A stretch of 64,000 nucleotides of DNA from Clostridiaceae bacterium AM27-36LB (GCA_003480725.1 QUJQ01000004.1:1-64000), one strand, 5' to 3'. Counted from the first letter of the stretch, positions 10,302 through 19,970 are shown. Numbers and translations: made by a program. The notes: generated by a model not told the origin, from the sequence alone.

Positions 10302-11468
10302 TTATTTTAACAGCCGATCCAGTGTCGGCTCCAGTCCGAATTCTTTTTCAATGGCATCGATCTCTGCCCGTGCCTGCTTTTTCGCAGAACCCGGAATCAC
10401 CGCACGCACCGCACGGATCAACAGATTCTTCGGTGTGTGGGACAGATCCACAAACTCCAGCAGCTATGTCCGGTAGCCGCTCTCTGTCAGCAGATTTGCA
10501 CGGATCGCATCGGTCATCAATGCCGCTGTCCGCTCTTTTACAATTCCGTATCTGGTCAGGATCGACAGATTCTCACTCTTCATCTGCCCATTCAGCTCAT
10601 GCTGACAACAGGGCACAGAAAAGATCAGCTTTGCTTTCCAGCGGATCGCATGATACAGGGCATAATCCGTAGCCGTATCACAGGCGTGAAGAGATACCAC
10701 CATATCAATAGGCTCATCACTCTCATAACCACCAATATCGCCGACCTCAAAGGTCAGCCGGTCATATCCATACTTCTTCGCTGCTTTGTTGCAGTTGGCG
10801 ATCACATCTGCCTTCAGATCCAGTCCGGTGATCTTCACATCCCGCTTCTTCAGTTCCACCAGATAATAATACAGGATGAAGGTAAGATAAGATTTTCCGC
10901 ATCCAAAATCCACGATCCGTATGGTCTGATCTGTGGGAAGAGCATCGATCTCATCATCGATCAGTTCCACAAAACGGTTGATCTGACGGTATTTGTCATA
11001 CATGGTGCGGACGATCTTGCCTTCTGCCGTAAAGATTCCCATATCCACCAGCGGCGGAATGATGGTTCCTTCCTCCAGCAGATAATGTTTCTTCCGGTTG
11101 TTTTCTGTCTGTGCCTTAGGTGCCTGGGTGGCTGCCACCCGCTTTTTACTGCCGGTAACTTTTCCCTTTTTAGAAATGCGGATCGTGTGCTCCCACTCTC
11201 CATCCCAACCACTGCACTGACGAAATGCCTGTTCCAGCGCCTGTTCCACAAATGGTCTCACCTGATCGGCTTTCAGATTTTCGTGAAATACCTGCTTCTC
11301 CGTATATTGCTCCGCCTGCCAGCCATTGGTCTTTCGGTTCAGCACAACTTTCCGGTAGGCAGCTCCCTCCGACTCTTTTTTTATAGCATTACTTAAAATA
11401 ATTTTATATAAGCCATCACCCCAGAGGTTCTGAAGCGCACTCTCAAGCTCTGTCATCTGTACTTCCAT
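10302..11468 (-). pseudogene. SAM-dependent methyltransferase interrupted by in-frame TAG
   Basis: The gene encodes a class I methyltransferase: the SAM-binding motif is IRIVDFGCGKSYLTF, with ITGLDLKADV and VVSLHACDTATD further on, and a C-terminal CCQHEL. Translation from ATG 11468 (behind AAGGAG) stops at TAG 10464-10466 after 334 residues (ending GYRT). The same frame then stays open for 53 more codons (LLEFVDLSHTPKNLLIRAVR...) to TAA at 10302-10304. The downstream part reads as the natural C-terminus, so the stop looks like a CAG-to-TAG change. The truncated protein keeps its SAM-binding core and may still fold. The substrate is unknown. Confidence 0.75.
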
Positions 11469-11533
11469 CCATTCACTCCTTATGCCCATCTCCTGACGGA
11501 CGCTTTTGTGTCAGTATAGCACAGTTTTTTCCA

Positions 11534-12325
11534 TCATCCAAGAACTACATCCAATGCAAGCATTAAAGTAAATCCAAATGCGAACAACAAAGTACCAATA
11601 TCCGAATGAGGTTCCTCTGACATTTCCGGGATCAGTTCCTCCACCACCACATACATCATGGCTCCCGCTGCGAAGCTTAACAGATAAGGAAGTGCCGGTA
11701 TGATCAGTCCTGCTGCAAGTATGGTGAGAAATGCCCCGATGGGTTCCACCGCACCAGACAGGACACCATAGACAAATGCCTTCCCCTCCTTCATGCCTTC
11801 TGCTTTTAATGGAAGGGAAATGATCGCTCCCTCTGGAAAATTCTGAATGGCAATTCCCACTGACAGTGCCAGAGCTCCAAGAGCTGTGATGCTGGTCTCC
11901 CCGGACATCCATCCAGCATAGACCACGCCCACTGCCATTCCTTCCGGGATATTGTGAAGGGTCACAGCCAGCACCAGCATGGTCGTACGCTGTAATTTTG
12001 TCCTTGCGCTTTCCGGCCCTTCTGCTTCTTCGCTGTTCATATGCAGATGCGGGATCGCATGATCGAGCAACAGCAAAAATAAAATGCCAAACCAGAATCC
12101 CGCTACTGCAGGAATTACCTTTGCAATACTGTCTGATGTCATCTGTTCCATGGCCGGTATCAGCAGACTCCAGATTGATGCCGCCACCATAACTCCTGAT
12201 GCAAATCCAATTAATGCCCGTTGTACCAACGGATGAATCTTCCCTCTCATAAAGAATACACATCCCGCTCCTGCCGACGTCCCAAGGAACGGAATGAGAA
12301 TACCTTTGATCACCTCTACCGTCAT
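11534..12325 (-). CDS. ZIP family metal transporter
   Basis: A 263-residue membrane protein of the ZIP/ZupT family, which moves divalent metals (zinc, iron or manganese) into the cytoplasm. About eight hydrophobic segments are visible. The transmembrane metal site is HNIPEGMAVG, with IQNFPEGAIISLP in the next helix. A His-containing loop (DHAIPHLHMN) precedes it. A ribosome binding site GGGAGA precedes ATG 12325. A palindrome resembling DtxR/MntR operators sits 22-37 bases upstream, suggesting control by metal level. The exact metal cannot be told from sequence. Confidence 0.88.
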   Translation of the reverse strand: MTVEVIKGILIPFLGTSAGAGCVFFMRGKIHPLVQRALIGFASGVMVAASIWSLLIPAMEQMTSDSIAKVIPAVAGFWFGILFLLLLDHAIPHLHMNSEEAEGPESARTKLQRTTMLVLAVTLHNIPEGMAVGVVYAGWMSGETSITALGALALSVGIAIQNFPEGAIISLPLKAEGMKEGKAFVYGVLSGAVEPIGAFLTILAAGLIIPALPYLLSFAAGAMMYVVVEELIPEMSEEPHSDIGTLLFAFGFTLMLALDVVLG

Positions 12326-12346
12326 CTATCTTTCTCCCATCTTATT

Positions 12347-12362
12347 GTTAGCCTATGCTAAC
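12347..12362 (-). promoter_or_regulatory. metal-regulator-like operator upstream of the ZIP gene
   Basis: GTTAGC (12347-12352) and GCTAAC (12357-12362) form a perfect inverted repeat with a four-base spacer, followed by CTA. This resembles the TTAGG-TTAG-CTAACC core bound by DtxR/IdeR-type iron or manganese repressors. It lies in the leader of the ZIP gene. Assignment to a specific regulator is inference. Confidence 0.5.
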
Positions 12363-12403
12363 CTACTTGTCTTAGTTACTTTGAATTTCTTGTTAGAATT
12401 TAT

Positions 12404-12457
12404 CCGCTAGATCCTATGATCACTTGCATGCAAGCATGCGTGGTTAAGGATCTGCGG
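12404..12457 (-). repeat. 54-bp long imperfect inverted repeat
   Basis: CCGC(t)AGATCCT (12404-12415) pairs with AGGATCTGCGG (12447-12457). An inner part pairs CAC and GCATGC with GCATGC and GTG around 12421-12442, and CTTGCATGCAAG (12423-12434) is itself a palindrome. It lies 11 bases after the rrf2 stop. It has no U-tract on either strand, so it is not an obvious intrinsic terminator. Confidence 0.6.
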
Positions 12458-12468
12458 CTCTGGTATCA

Positions 12469-12903
12469 TCATATAATATAATCGTGATTCTGTTCCTGGC
12501 TCCAGTCCACCAGATCCTGCAGAGTCACATGATCCACCACCCCACGGATGGCATCATCAAGCTTTCTCCAGAGCAGGATGGTGGTACAGCTGTCCACACG
12601 ATTGCACACCGGTGCGCCTTCCTCCAGACAGTCTACCGGGCTTAAACTTCCTTCTGTCAACCGAAGAATCATACCTACCGTATATTCTTCCGGCTTTTTC
12701 GTCAGGAAATAGCCTCCCTGAGGTCCTCTGACACTTCTCACAAAACCAGCTTTGTTCAGAATGGACATGATCTGTTCCATATATTTCTCAGATATCTCCT
12801 GACGCTCTGCGATCTCTTTGACTCTCACCGGTTTGTCTGAATCCGACAAGACCATATCAAGCATCATGCGAAGAGCATATCTGCCTCTTGTTGATATTTT
12901 CAT
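12469..12903 (-). CDS. Rrf2 family transcriptional regulator
   Basis: A 144-residue winged-helix regulator. The N-terminus MKISTRGRYALRMMLDM and the helix-turn-helix region (VKEIAERQEISEKYMEQI) are typical of Rrf2/IscR proteins. Three cysteines follow in a C-x7-C-x5-C arrangement (DCLEEGAPVCNRVDSC), the usual Fe-S cluster ligands, so it probably senses iron-sulfur status, oxygen or NO. Start ATG 12903 follows AAGGAG. It lies 11 bases after hydF, so it is cotranscribed with a hydrogenase maturase and may control Fe-S or hydrogen metabolism. Confidence 0.9.
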   Translation of the reverse strand: MKISTRGRYALRMMLDMVLSDSDKPVRVKEIAERQEISEKYMEQIMSILNKAGFVRSVRGPQGGYFLTKKPEEYTVGMILRLTEGSLSPVDCLEEGAPVCNRVDSCTTILLWRKLDDAIRGVVDHVTLQDLVDWSQEQNHDYII

Positions 12904-12914
12904 CCTCTGTCTCC

Positions 12915-14156
12915 TTACTGTTTTTCCAGAATTTTCCGCACCTGCGGCAGCATCTGGGTGCTGCGTTTCAAAATGCCCCGCATATGGGCGATGGCAATCC
13001 CATAATTGGTGATGGGCACTCCCTGATCTTGCGCACATTTCATACGGAAACGTACTTCCCTCTCATTAAGCATGCATCCACCGCAGTGGATCACCATGGC
13101 ATAGGGGGACAGATCTTCCGGAAATCCCATACCGGAGCTGGTCTCAATGTTCAGCTCTTTACCTGTATAGCTTCTCAGCAGACGCGGTAATTTGACTGTT
13201 CCGATGTCGTCGCACTGCCGATGATGCGTACAGCCTTCCGAGATCAGCACTGTATCGCCATCCTTCAGCCGATCAATGGCTGTCACGCCCTGAACAGCCT
13301 CCTCCAGAAGTCCTTTATAGCGGGCCATCAGAATGGAAAATGATGTAAGAGGGATCTCTTCCGGCACCACTTCAGACACCTGGGCGAATACCTGGCTGTC
13401 TGTGATCACCATAGCCGGCGGCTCCTGAAATGCCTGCAAGGTCTGTGCCAGTTCATGGTCCCGCACACAGACTGCCGCTCCTCCTCCATCCAGAATATCC
13501 CGGATCACCTGCTGCTGAGGAAGGATCAGACGCCCTTTAGGAGCTGCCTTGTCGATGGGAATCACCAGTATGATCCGATCCAGCGGTCTGATCAGATCCC
13601 GTACCAGAGCCTTTTTTCCGCTGTCTTCCTGACCCAGATGAGCAATACACTCCTTCAGTTCCTGAATGCCTGTCTTCTGCAAGGCGCTGACGCAGATACC
13701 TGCTGTCGGAATTGATCCGTCAGAATCTGTCCGCAGAAGTTTTTCTTCTGCATTTTCATCCAGCAGATCACATTTGTTCCAGGCGATCAGATATGGAATC
13801 TCTTTTTTTCGAAACAGTTCCAGCAGCTCCTTATCGCAGGGTTTCAGTTCTTCGGTACTGTCTGCCACAAGCACTGCCACATCGGTCCGGTTAAGCACCT
13901 GTCTGGTCTTCCTGATCCGCAGTTCTCCCAGAGATCCTTCGTCATCAAATCCTGGTGTGTCAATGATCACCACCGGTCCCATAGGCAACAGCTCCATAGC
14001 CTTTGTCACCGGATCGGTCGTCGTGCCACGCACATCGGACACCACTGCCAGATCCTGACCGGTCACTGCGTTGACCAGACTGGATTTTCCTGCATTTCTC
14101 CGTCCAAAGAATCCAACGTGGATCCGTTCTCCGAAAGGAGTTTCATTCATCCCCAT
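12915..14156 (-). CDS. hydF: [FeFe]-hydrogenase maturation GTPase HydF
   Basis: A 413-residue scaffold protein that assembles and delivers the two-iron subcluster of the H-cluster to HydA. The N-terminal Era-like GTPase domain has [11 protein letters not shown] (18-28), a DVRGTTTDP switch, DTPG and NKCD motifs. A dimerisation domain follows, then the Fe-S binding domain with CTHHRQC and HCGGCM, which supply the cluster ligands. Start ATG 14156 lies behind AAGGAGG. hydE, hydG and the hydrogenase are not in this window. The downstream Rrf2 regulator is likely in the same transcript. Confidence 0.95.
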   Translation of the reverse strand: MGMNETPFGERIHVGFFGRRNAGKSSLVNAVTGQDLAVVSDVRGTTTDPVTKAMELLPMGPVVIIDTPGFDDEGSLGELRIRKTRQVLNRTDVAVLVADSTEELKPCDKELLELFRKKEIPYLIAWNKCDLLDENAEEKLLRTDSDGSIPTAGICVSALQKTGIQELKECIAHLGQEDSGKKALVRDLIRPLDRIILVIPIDKAAPKGRLILPQQQVIRDILDGGGAAVCVRDHELAQTLQAFQEPPAMVITDSQVFAQVSEVVPEEIPLTSFSILMARYKGLLEEAVQGVTAIDRLKDGDTVLISEGCTHHRQCDDIGTVKLPRLLRSYTGKELNIETSSGMGFPEDLSPYAMVIHCGGCMLNEREVRFRMKCAQDQGVPITNYGIAIAHMRGILKRSTQMLPQVRKILEKQ

Positions 14157-14233
14157 CCAGTATCCCTCCTTTTCATATATCTATTATAGGGAATTTCTAT
14201 CCATAATACAATCGGAAAGTTTTCACTTTCCTA

Positions 14234-14262
14234 TTGTGATTTTCCTTTTCATATTGTATCTT
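14234..14262 (+). promoter_or_regulatory. probable glnN promoter
   Basis: TTGTGA (14234-14239) and TATCTT (14257-14262) are separated by 17 bases. The leader to ATG 14350 is about 80 bases and contains a small TTATT/AATAA hairpin at 14282-14297. A GGAAAG/CTTTCC inverted repeat (14214-14231) lies just upstream. Confidence 0.4.
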
Positions 14263-14349
14263 ATAAAAGACAGCAGGTTCATTATTCAGAGTAATAAGTT
14301 CTGTTGTCATGTTGATATGTTGATACCATCAAGAGGAAAGGATTGGATT

Positions 14350-16461
14350 ATGGAAAATACGCATTCGATCATGGATATTTTTGGCACCAATGTCTTCAAT
14401 GACAAGGCTATGCGCCAGTATCTTCCGAAGAGCATCTACTATGAGCTCCGCAAGACTATTGAAGGAAGAAAAGACCTGGATCCGGCCATCGCTGATGTGG
14501 TAGCCGCAGCCATCAAGAAATGGGCAATTGAAAAGGGAGCTACACATTATACACACTGGTTCCAGCCGCTGACTGGCTTCACCGCCGAGAAACATGACGC
14601 TTTTATCACCTCGCCAAAGGAAGATGGATCTGTTCTGATGGAATTTTCAGGAAAAGATCTGATCAAGGGAGAACCGGACGCTTCCTCCTTCCCGTCAGGC
14701 GGACTTCGTGCAACCTTTGAGGCCAGAGGCTATACTACCTGGGACTGCACTTCCCCTGCATTTATCCGCGAGGATGCTGCTGGAGCGATTCTTTGTATCC
14801 CCACCGCATTCTGCTCCTTCACCGGAGAAGCACTGGACCAGAAGACGCCTCTTCTTCGTTCCATGGAAGCTGTTCAGGAACAGTCACTCCGTCTGCTCCG
14901 TCTCTTTGGAAACACCACCTCTCAGAAAGTGGTTCCATCCATCGGTGCTGAGCAGGAATATTTCCTGATCGACCGCAATAAATATCTCCAGAGAAAGGAT
15001 CTGATCTATACCGGCCGTACCCTGTTTGGTGCTATGCCTCCAAAGGGTCAGGAGCTGGACGATCACTATTTTGGTACACTTCGCCAGCGCGTTGGTGGTT
15101 ATATGCGCCAGGTCAATGAAGAGCTCTGGAAGATGGGTGTACCTGCCAAGACACAGCATAACGAAGTTGCTCCGGCACAGCATGAGCTTGCTCCAATCTA
15201 TGCTGAGGCAAATGTGGCAGCTGATCACAACCAGATCATGATGCAGACTCTGAAACGTGTGGCTTCCCAGCAGGGTCTGGTCTGCCTGCTTCACGAAAAA
15301 CCATTTGCCGGTGTCAATGGTTCCGGCAAACATAACAACTGGTCTCTGACCACTGATGATGGCATCAATCTGCTTGATCCGGGCAAACGGCCACATGAGA
15401 ACAAACAGTTCCTGCTGATCCTTGCCTGCCTGTTAAAAGCAGTGGATATCCACGCAGACCTGCTCCGCGAATCTGCAGCCAATGTAGGAAATGATCATCG
15501 TCTTGGTGCTCACGAAGCTCCGCCTGCCATCATCTCTGTCTTCCTTGGTGAGCAGCTGGATGATGTGCTGGATCAGCTCTTAAGCACCGGAAATGCAACC
15601 CACAGTCTGCGTGGTCACAAACTCCACACTGGTGTTAAGACCCTTCCGGACTTTACCAAAGATGCGACTGACCGTAACCGTACTTCACCGTTTGCATTTA
15701 CCAATAATAAATTTGAATTCCGTATGGTAGGTTCCCGCGATTCTATCGCCCATTCTACTGTTGTGATCAACACCATTGCTGCAGAAGCTTTCGCAGATGC
15801 CTGCGATATTCTGGAAAAAGCAGATGATTTTGAGACTGCACTTCATGACCTGACCATTCAGTATATCTCTGAGCACCGCAAGATCATCTTCGGCGGAAAC
15901 GGATATTCTGAGGAGTGGGTAGAAGAAGCAGCCCGCCGTGGTCTCCCAAATCTGCGCTCCATGGTTGATGCGATCCCGGCACTGACGACTGAGAAATCCA
16001 TCCGCATGTTTGAGCGGTTCCACGTATTTAATGAAGCAGAGCTTCATTCCCGTGCAGAGATCAAATATGAGACCTACAATAAGGCGATCAACATCGAAGC
16101 ACTGACCATGATCGACATGACGGTAAAACAGATCCTTCCGGCTGTGATCAACTACACCGGTACCCTGTCCAATATTGTTCAGTCCCTCAACGCAGTTGGC
16201 GTATCTCCGTCTGTGCAGTCTGATCTGCTCAGGGATATCACCTCCCTGCTTAACGAGGCCAATGCTGCGGTCCGTGTCCTTCGCAAGATGAGTACAGAAG
16301 CATCCGGCATCGAAGACAATAAAGAGCGTGCTCATTTCTACCATGATCACGTAATGCCTGCTATGGAGGACCTTCGTGCTCCGATAGACAAGCTGGAAAT
16401 GCTGGTTGATAAAGAAGTATGGCCAATGCCTTCCTATGGTGATCTGATATTTGAAGTGTAA
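14350..16461 (+). CDS. glnN: type III glutamine synthetase
   Basis: A 703-residue cytosolic enzyme that joins ammonia and glutamate to form glutamine with ATP. The length and the motifs [30 protein letters not shown] (here [18 protein letters not shown]), [14 protein letters not shown] and [16 protein letters not shown] identify the GSIII class found in Bacteroidetes, Lachnospiraceae and cyanobacteria. Start ATG 14350 follows GAGGAAAGG. The frame stays open upstream to 14071 but that part has no family similarity. It forms its own transcription unit ended by a strong terminator. With gdhA (58.4 kb) it covers ammonia assimilation. Confidence 0.95.
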   Translation: MENTHSIMDIFGTNVFNDKAMRQYLPKSIYYELRKTIEGRKDLDPAIADVVAAAIKKWAIEKGATHYTHWFQPLTGFTAEKHDAFITSPKEDGSVLMEFSGKDLIKGEPDASSFPSGGLRATFEARGYTTWDCTSPAFIREDAAGAILCIPTAFCSFTGEALDQKTPLLRSMEAVQEQSLRLLRLFGNTTSQKVVPSIGAEQEYFLIDRNKYLQRKDLIYTGRTLFGAMPPKGQELDDHYFGTLRQRVGGYMRQVNEELWKMGVPAKTQHNEVAPAQHELAPIYAEANVAADHNQIMMQTLKRVASQQGLVCLLHEKPFAGVNGSGKHNNWSLTTDDGINLLDPGKRPHENKQFLLILACLLKAVDIHADLLRESAANVGNDHRLGAHEAPPAIISVFLGEQLDDVLDQLLSTGNATHSLRGHKLHTGVKTLPDFTKDATDRNRTSPFAFTNNKFEFRMVGSRDSIAHSTVVINTIAAEAFADACDILEKADDFETALHDLTIQYISEHRKIIFGGNGYSEEWVEEAARRGLPNLRSMVDAIPALTTEKSIRMFERFHVFNEAELHSRAEIKYETYNKAINIEALTMIDMTVKQILPAVINYTGTLSNIVQSLNAVGVSPSVQSDLLRDITSLLNEANAAVRVLRKMSTEASGIEDNKERAHFYHDHVMPAMEDLRAPIDKLEMLVDKEVWPMPSYGDLIFEV

Positions 16462-16509
16462 AAAAAACCGGCTGTGAAATTCAGGTTCAGATTTCACAGC
16501 CGGTTTTTT
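16462..16509. terminator. bidirectional terminator between glnN and dapL
   Basis: A 19-bp stem AAAAAACCGGCTGTGAAAT (16462-16480) / ATTTCACAGCCGGTTTTTT (16491-16509) with a ten-base loop, serving both convergent genes. Confidence 0.92.
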
Positions 16510-16518
16510 ATTTATCTT

Positions 16519-17724
16519 CTATCCAAACAATTTTTCAAACCGTTCCATAGCTTCCACGGTCTTTTCATAGTTACCGAAGGAAGTCAGACGGAAGTAGTTC
16601 TTACCATTCTTACCGAATCCAGCACCTGGCGTTCCAACCACCTGGATATTTTTCAGAAGGTAATCAAAGCACTCCCAGGATTCCATTCCATTAGGGCACT
16701 CGAACCAGATATACGGAGAGTTGATGCCACCGAAGAAACGGATACCAAGCTTGGTCATGGTGTCAGCGATCACTTTAGCATTTCTCTTGTAATAGTTAAT
16801 ATTTTCCTGACACTCTCTGATGCCTTCCTCAGAAAATACAACCTCTGCACCCTTCTGCACGATATAGGAGGTACCGTTGAATTTGGTGCACTGACGACGG
16901 TTCCACATGGCATTCAGAGACATTTCCTCGCCATTAGAAGCCTTGAATACCAGCTCCTTCGGAACAACAGTGTAGCCGCAGCGGGTTCCGGTAAATCCGG
17001 CTGTCTTGGAGAGCGAGCAGAATTCGATGGCGCATTTCTTAGCACCCTCAATCGCAAAAATACTTCTCGGCAGTTCCGGGTCTGTGATAAATGCTTCATA
17101 AGCAGAGTCAAACAGAATCACTGCTTCATTTGCCAGTGCATAATCAACCCATTCTTTCAACTGCTCTTTGTTATAGCAAGCTCCGGTTGGGTTATTCGGA
17201 GAGCACAGATAGATCACATCTGCGTGCTGCTCTTTGTTCGGCATGGGAAGGAAGCCATTCTCTGCATTTCCAGCCATATAAGTAACTTTATTTCCAGCCA
17301 TGATATTGGTGTCTACATAGACCGGATAAACAGGATCCGGAACCAGTACCACATTGTCGTGTCCGAACAGATCAGTAATATTTCCGGTATCACTCTTGGC
17401 TCCGTCAGATACAAAGATATCTCCGGCATCCACATCAACACCGTTTCTCTTATAGTAAGCGGCAATGGCATCTCTGGTCTCCTGATATCCCTGCTCCGGG
17501 CCGTATCCTTTGAAAGTCTCTGCAGAAGCCATGGCCTCTACTCCCTGATGCAGTGCATCGATGACCACTTTTCCAAGCGGAAGTGTCACATCGCCGATTC
17601 CCAGACGGATGATCTTCGCGCCCTCCTCCGGATTCTGCTCTTTGTATGCAGCCGTGCGGTGTGCAATCTCAGAAAAGAGATAGCTTGCCTTCAGATTCAG
17701 ATAATTTTCATTTAATTTTGGCAT
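16519..17724 (-). CDS. dapL: LL-diaminopimelate aminotransferase
   Basis: A 401-residue PLP enzyme that converts tetrahydrodipicolinate directly to LL-diaminopimelate, the short route to lysine and to cell-wall meso-DAP. The PLP lysine is in SLSKTAGFTGTR; CSPNNPTGACY and LFDSAYEAFI are further fold-type I aminotransferase motifs. The N-terminus MPKLNENYLNLKASYLFSEIA and the length match the DapL family. It has its own consensus promoter, with a perfect palindrome at the transcription start that suggests repression. It is convergent with glnN. Confidence 0.95.
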   Translation of the reverse strand: MPKLNENYLNLKASYLFSEIAHRTAAYKEQNPEEGAKIIRLGIGDVTLPLGKVVIDALHQGVEAMASAETFKGYGPEQGYQETRDAIAAYYKRNGVDVDAGDIFVSDGAKSDTGNITDLFGHDNVVLVPDPVYPVYVDTNIMAGNKVTYMAGNAENGFLPMPNKEQHADVIYLCSPNNPTGACYNKEQLKEWVDYALANEAVILFDSAYEAFITDPELPRSIFAIEGAKKCAIEFCSLSKTAGFTGTRCGYTVVPKELVFKASNGEEMSLNAMWNRRQCTKFNGTSYIVQKGAEVVFSEEGIRECQENINYYKRNAKVIADTMTKLGIRFFGGINSPYIWFECPNGMESWECFDYLLKNIQVVGTPGAGFGKNGKNYFRLTSFGNYEKTVEAMERFEKLFG

Positions 17725-17770
17725 GTCTCAGATCCTTCTTTCTATGATAAAATATGTTTGAGCGATCATA

Positions 17771-17789
17771 TATGGACAAGTTGTCCATA
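17771..17789 (-). promoter_or_regulatory. 19-bp palindromic operator at the dapL start site
   Basis: TATGGACAA-G-TTGTCCATA is a perfect 9-1-9 inverted repeat located about +2 to +20 relative to the predicted dapL transcription start. This placement is typical for a repressor that blocks initiation. The cognate regulator is not identifiable here. Confidence 0.6.
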
Positions 17790-17797
17790 ACGAACTC

Positions 17798-17827
17798 ATT
17801 GTACCAAATAAAAACGGAACGTGTCAA
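17798..17827 (-). promoter_or_regulatory. dapL promoter
   Basis: On the minus strand a consensus -35 TTGACA (17827-17822) and -10 TACAAT (17803-17798) are separated by 18 bases. Transcription would start near 17791. Confidence 0.75.
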
Positions 17828-17900
17828 TAAATGCATAGGCAAGCTGAAAATATTATGAAAAAAATAAAATACAGTAAAATATTTTGAAAGGAATAAAATA

Positions 17901-18752
17901 ATGAATACAGAAAAACACATTCGTCTTGCGGCACTGGATCTGGACGGAACCACTCTTCACAGCGATAAATCACTCTCAGAATATACGATCGAGACATTGA
18001 AGAACGCTCATGAGCATGGCATGCACATTGTTGTTGCCAGCGGTCGTTCTTTTGCGTCATTACCGGAACAGGTGATCCAGTTTCCATGGGCAGAATATGC
18101 CATCACCTCCAATGGTGCGGCGGTCTATGAAGTACATACAGGAAAACGCCTGCGGGAGTGTCGGCTGAAGCCTGAAGTTGTGGAAAAGCTGCTTTCCATT
18201 GCAGAAGAGAATCATGTCATGGTGGAAGGCTTTGTGGACGGAGTTCCCTATTCAGCCCGTGCCTATGTGGAAAATCCTGTTTTATTCGGAGCCAGCCTCT
18301 ATTCTGTATCCTACGTAAAAAGTACCCGCCGCCCGGTGGAAGATATTTTTGCATTTCTGCTGGAGCACAAAGAAGAACTGGACAGTCTGGATATTGTTGT
18401 GGGAGATGAACGGACCAAAGCAACACTACGAAGAATCATATCTGAGCAGGTAGAGGGGATCTATCTGACTTCTTCCGTGCCAACCTTGCTGGAAATATCT
18501 GATGAAAAAGCAGGGAAAGCGACCGCCCTTGCTTTTCTGGCAGACTATCTGCAGATTCCACAGGAGGCAACCGTTGCTTTTGGAAATGCAGAAAATGACA
18601 TCGATATGATCTGCTGGGCAGGCATCGGTGTTGCTGTAGAAAATTCTCCGGAAGAAGTGCGCCGCGCAGCCGATGAGATTACCAGGACCAATGACGCAGA
18701 TGGCGTGGCCAGATGGATTGAGAGGAAACAATTAGCAGATTCCCCTATATAA
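17901..18752 (+). CDS. Cof-type HAD family phosphatase
   Basis: A 283-residue haloacid dehalogenase superfamily hydrolase of the Cof/YidA type, expected to dephosphorylate sugar phosphates or similar small metabolites in the cytoplasm. Motif I is ALDLDGTTL (nucleophile Asp in DLDGT), motif II is VVASGRS, and motif IV is AFGNAENDIDM. A C2-type cap lies between motifs II and III. An AAAGGA site precedes ATG 17901. It is divergent from dapL and ends in its own terminator. The substrate is unknown. Confidence 0.9.
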   Translation: MNTEKHIRLAALDLDGTTLHSDKSLSEYTIETLKNAHEHGMHIVVASGRSFASLPEQVIQFPWAEYAITSNGAAVYEVHTGKRLRECRLKPEVVEKLLSIAEENHVMVEGFVDGVPYSARAYVENPVLFGASLYSVSYVKSTRRPVEDIFAFLLEHKEELDSLDIVVGDERTKATLRRIISEQVEGIYLTSSVPTLLEISDEKAGKATALAFLADYLQIPQEATVAFGNAENDIDMICWAGIGVAVENSPEEVRRAADEITRTNDADGVARWIERKQLADSPI

Positions 18753-18755
18753 CAG

Positions 18756-18800
18756 AAAAAAAGAATCTGGGCAGTGGGAAATTGCCCAGATTCCTTTTTT
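18756..18800 (+). terminator. terminator after the HAD phosphatase gene
   Basis: GAATCTGGGCA (18763-18773) pairs with TGCCCAGATTC (18783-18793), flanked by seven A and six T. It can act in both directions and also faces the RhuM-Fic gene. Confidence 0.88.
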
Positions 18801-18859
18801 CTCGAAGCATTGGGAAACGCACTTCCGTCATTTCTGTTGCCATTGGTAAGAAAACTTGT

Positions 18860-19789
18860 TTATAAATTCATTAAATTCATTACCAGCTTAATCATTATAT
18901 CCTTCTCTTCAGGCTTCGATTCAGCAATCATTAATGTAATGGCTACCAATGTACCATCACTAAATCGCTTAGCATTATTTAAGAATAAAACATTATTTTT
19001 ATCTAAGAATTCCAAGAAAAAAGATGCCGCTATTCTTTTACAACCATCCGCATATGGATGATCCTTAATCATAAAATATAGTAGATTCGCTGCTTTCTCC
19101 TCTACTGTTAGATATGCATCTTCCCCAAAAACACTTTGGTATACCGCTGCTATTATACCAGCTACTTTTCCGGTTTCTTTTTCCACGCCAAATACATCCG
19201 TATCAAAAGATTTTTTCATTTTCTCCACCATTTTAACGCATTCTTCGTAAGTAATACGATATATTGGCTTATTTCCATCGGGCGTACATAATGCTTAATG
19301 ATCATATTGATCAAGTAGCATCAATGCATTTGTATATTCATTTACAGCTCTAAGCACATCAGACTCCTCAATATCAAGTACATCAGCAAGCATTCTAGTT
19401 TGAATATCAATCGTTTTTTCTAATGCTTCCAGACGCTTCTCATTAATAGCATAGCCTTTCACAATAAATTGTTTAAGAACATTATTTGCCCATTTTCTGA
19501 AAGCTATACCTCTTTTGGAATTAACTCGATACCCTACAGACAAAATCATATCCAAATTATAAATTTTAGGTTTTCTTCCCCCTGTACTTTTGTCGGAAAA
19601 ACCGACAGAAGTTTCATCCAACTCCCCCGAAGCAAGGATATTTGAAATGTGTTCACTTACTGTAGCATGCTTAACATCAAATAACACTTCTATTTGTTTT
19701 TGAGTCAACCAAACTGTCTCCTGTTCAGGACTAATTTGAACTTCTATGTTAATATCACCATCTGTAAATAATACAATTTCATTTTTCAT
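18860..19789 (-). pseudogene. RhuM-Fic/DOC family gene interrupted by in-frame TAA
   Basis: Positions 19789-19298 encode an N-terminal virulence-protein RhuM-type domain (VWLTQKQIEVLFDVKHATVSEHI, GRKPKIYNLDMILSVGYRVNS). TAA at 19295-19297 ends it after LDQYDH. The same frame continues without a shift (ALCTPDGNKPIYRITYEEC...) into a Fic/DOC-like domain with HPYADGCKRIAASFF and stops at 18860. In intact family members the two halves are one protein of about 310-330 residues, and the stop falls where the family has a glutamine, so CAA-to-TAA is likely. A separate restart at ATG 19231 could still express the Fic half. The gene lies alone, without a recognisable antitoxin. Confidence 0.78.
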
Positions 19790-19934
19790 TCTCTAATCCC
19801 CTTTCTCCCCTTACAAGGATTTCCTTATCGAACGACTATATCTTAATCTGAACACATCTTACTTAATATTTTTCTAAAAGTCACTGGTGTTTACAATTTG
19901 TTCAAAATTTTTGTAAAATATTACCATAACAAAA

Positions 19935-19970
19935 AGAAGCTGTACATTGTTCACCCAACATACAGCTTCT
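19935..19970 (-). terminator. terminator after the two-helix membrane protein gene
   Basis: AGAAGCTGTA (19935-19944) / TACAGCTTCT (19961-19970) is followed on the minus strand by CTTTTTG. It lies seven bases past the stop at 19977. Confidence 0.7.

Noticed and set aside
11511..12263. 250-codon minus-strand frame overlapping the ZIP gene in another phase.
   Set aside because: The ZIP frame has clear membrane helices and the metal site; this one is rich in Gly, Ser and Cys with no family match.
14071..14349. Upstream extension of glnN by 93 codons.
   Set aside because: It overlaps divergent hydF and the promoter region; a proper start with binding site is at 14350.
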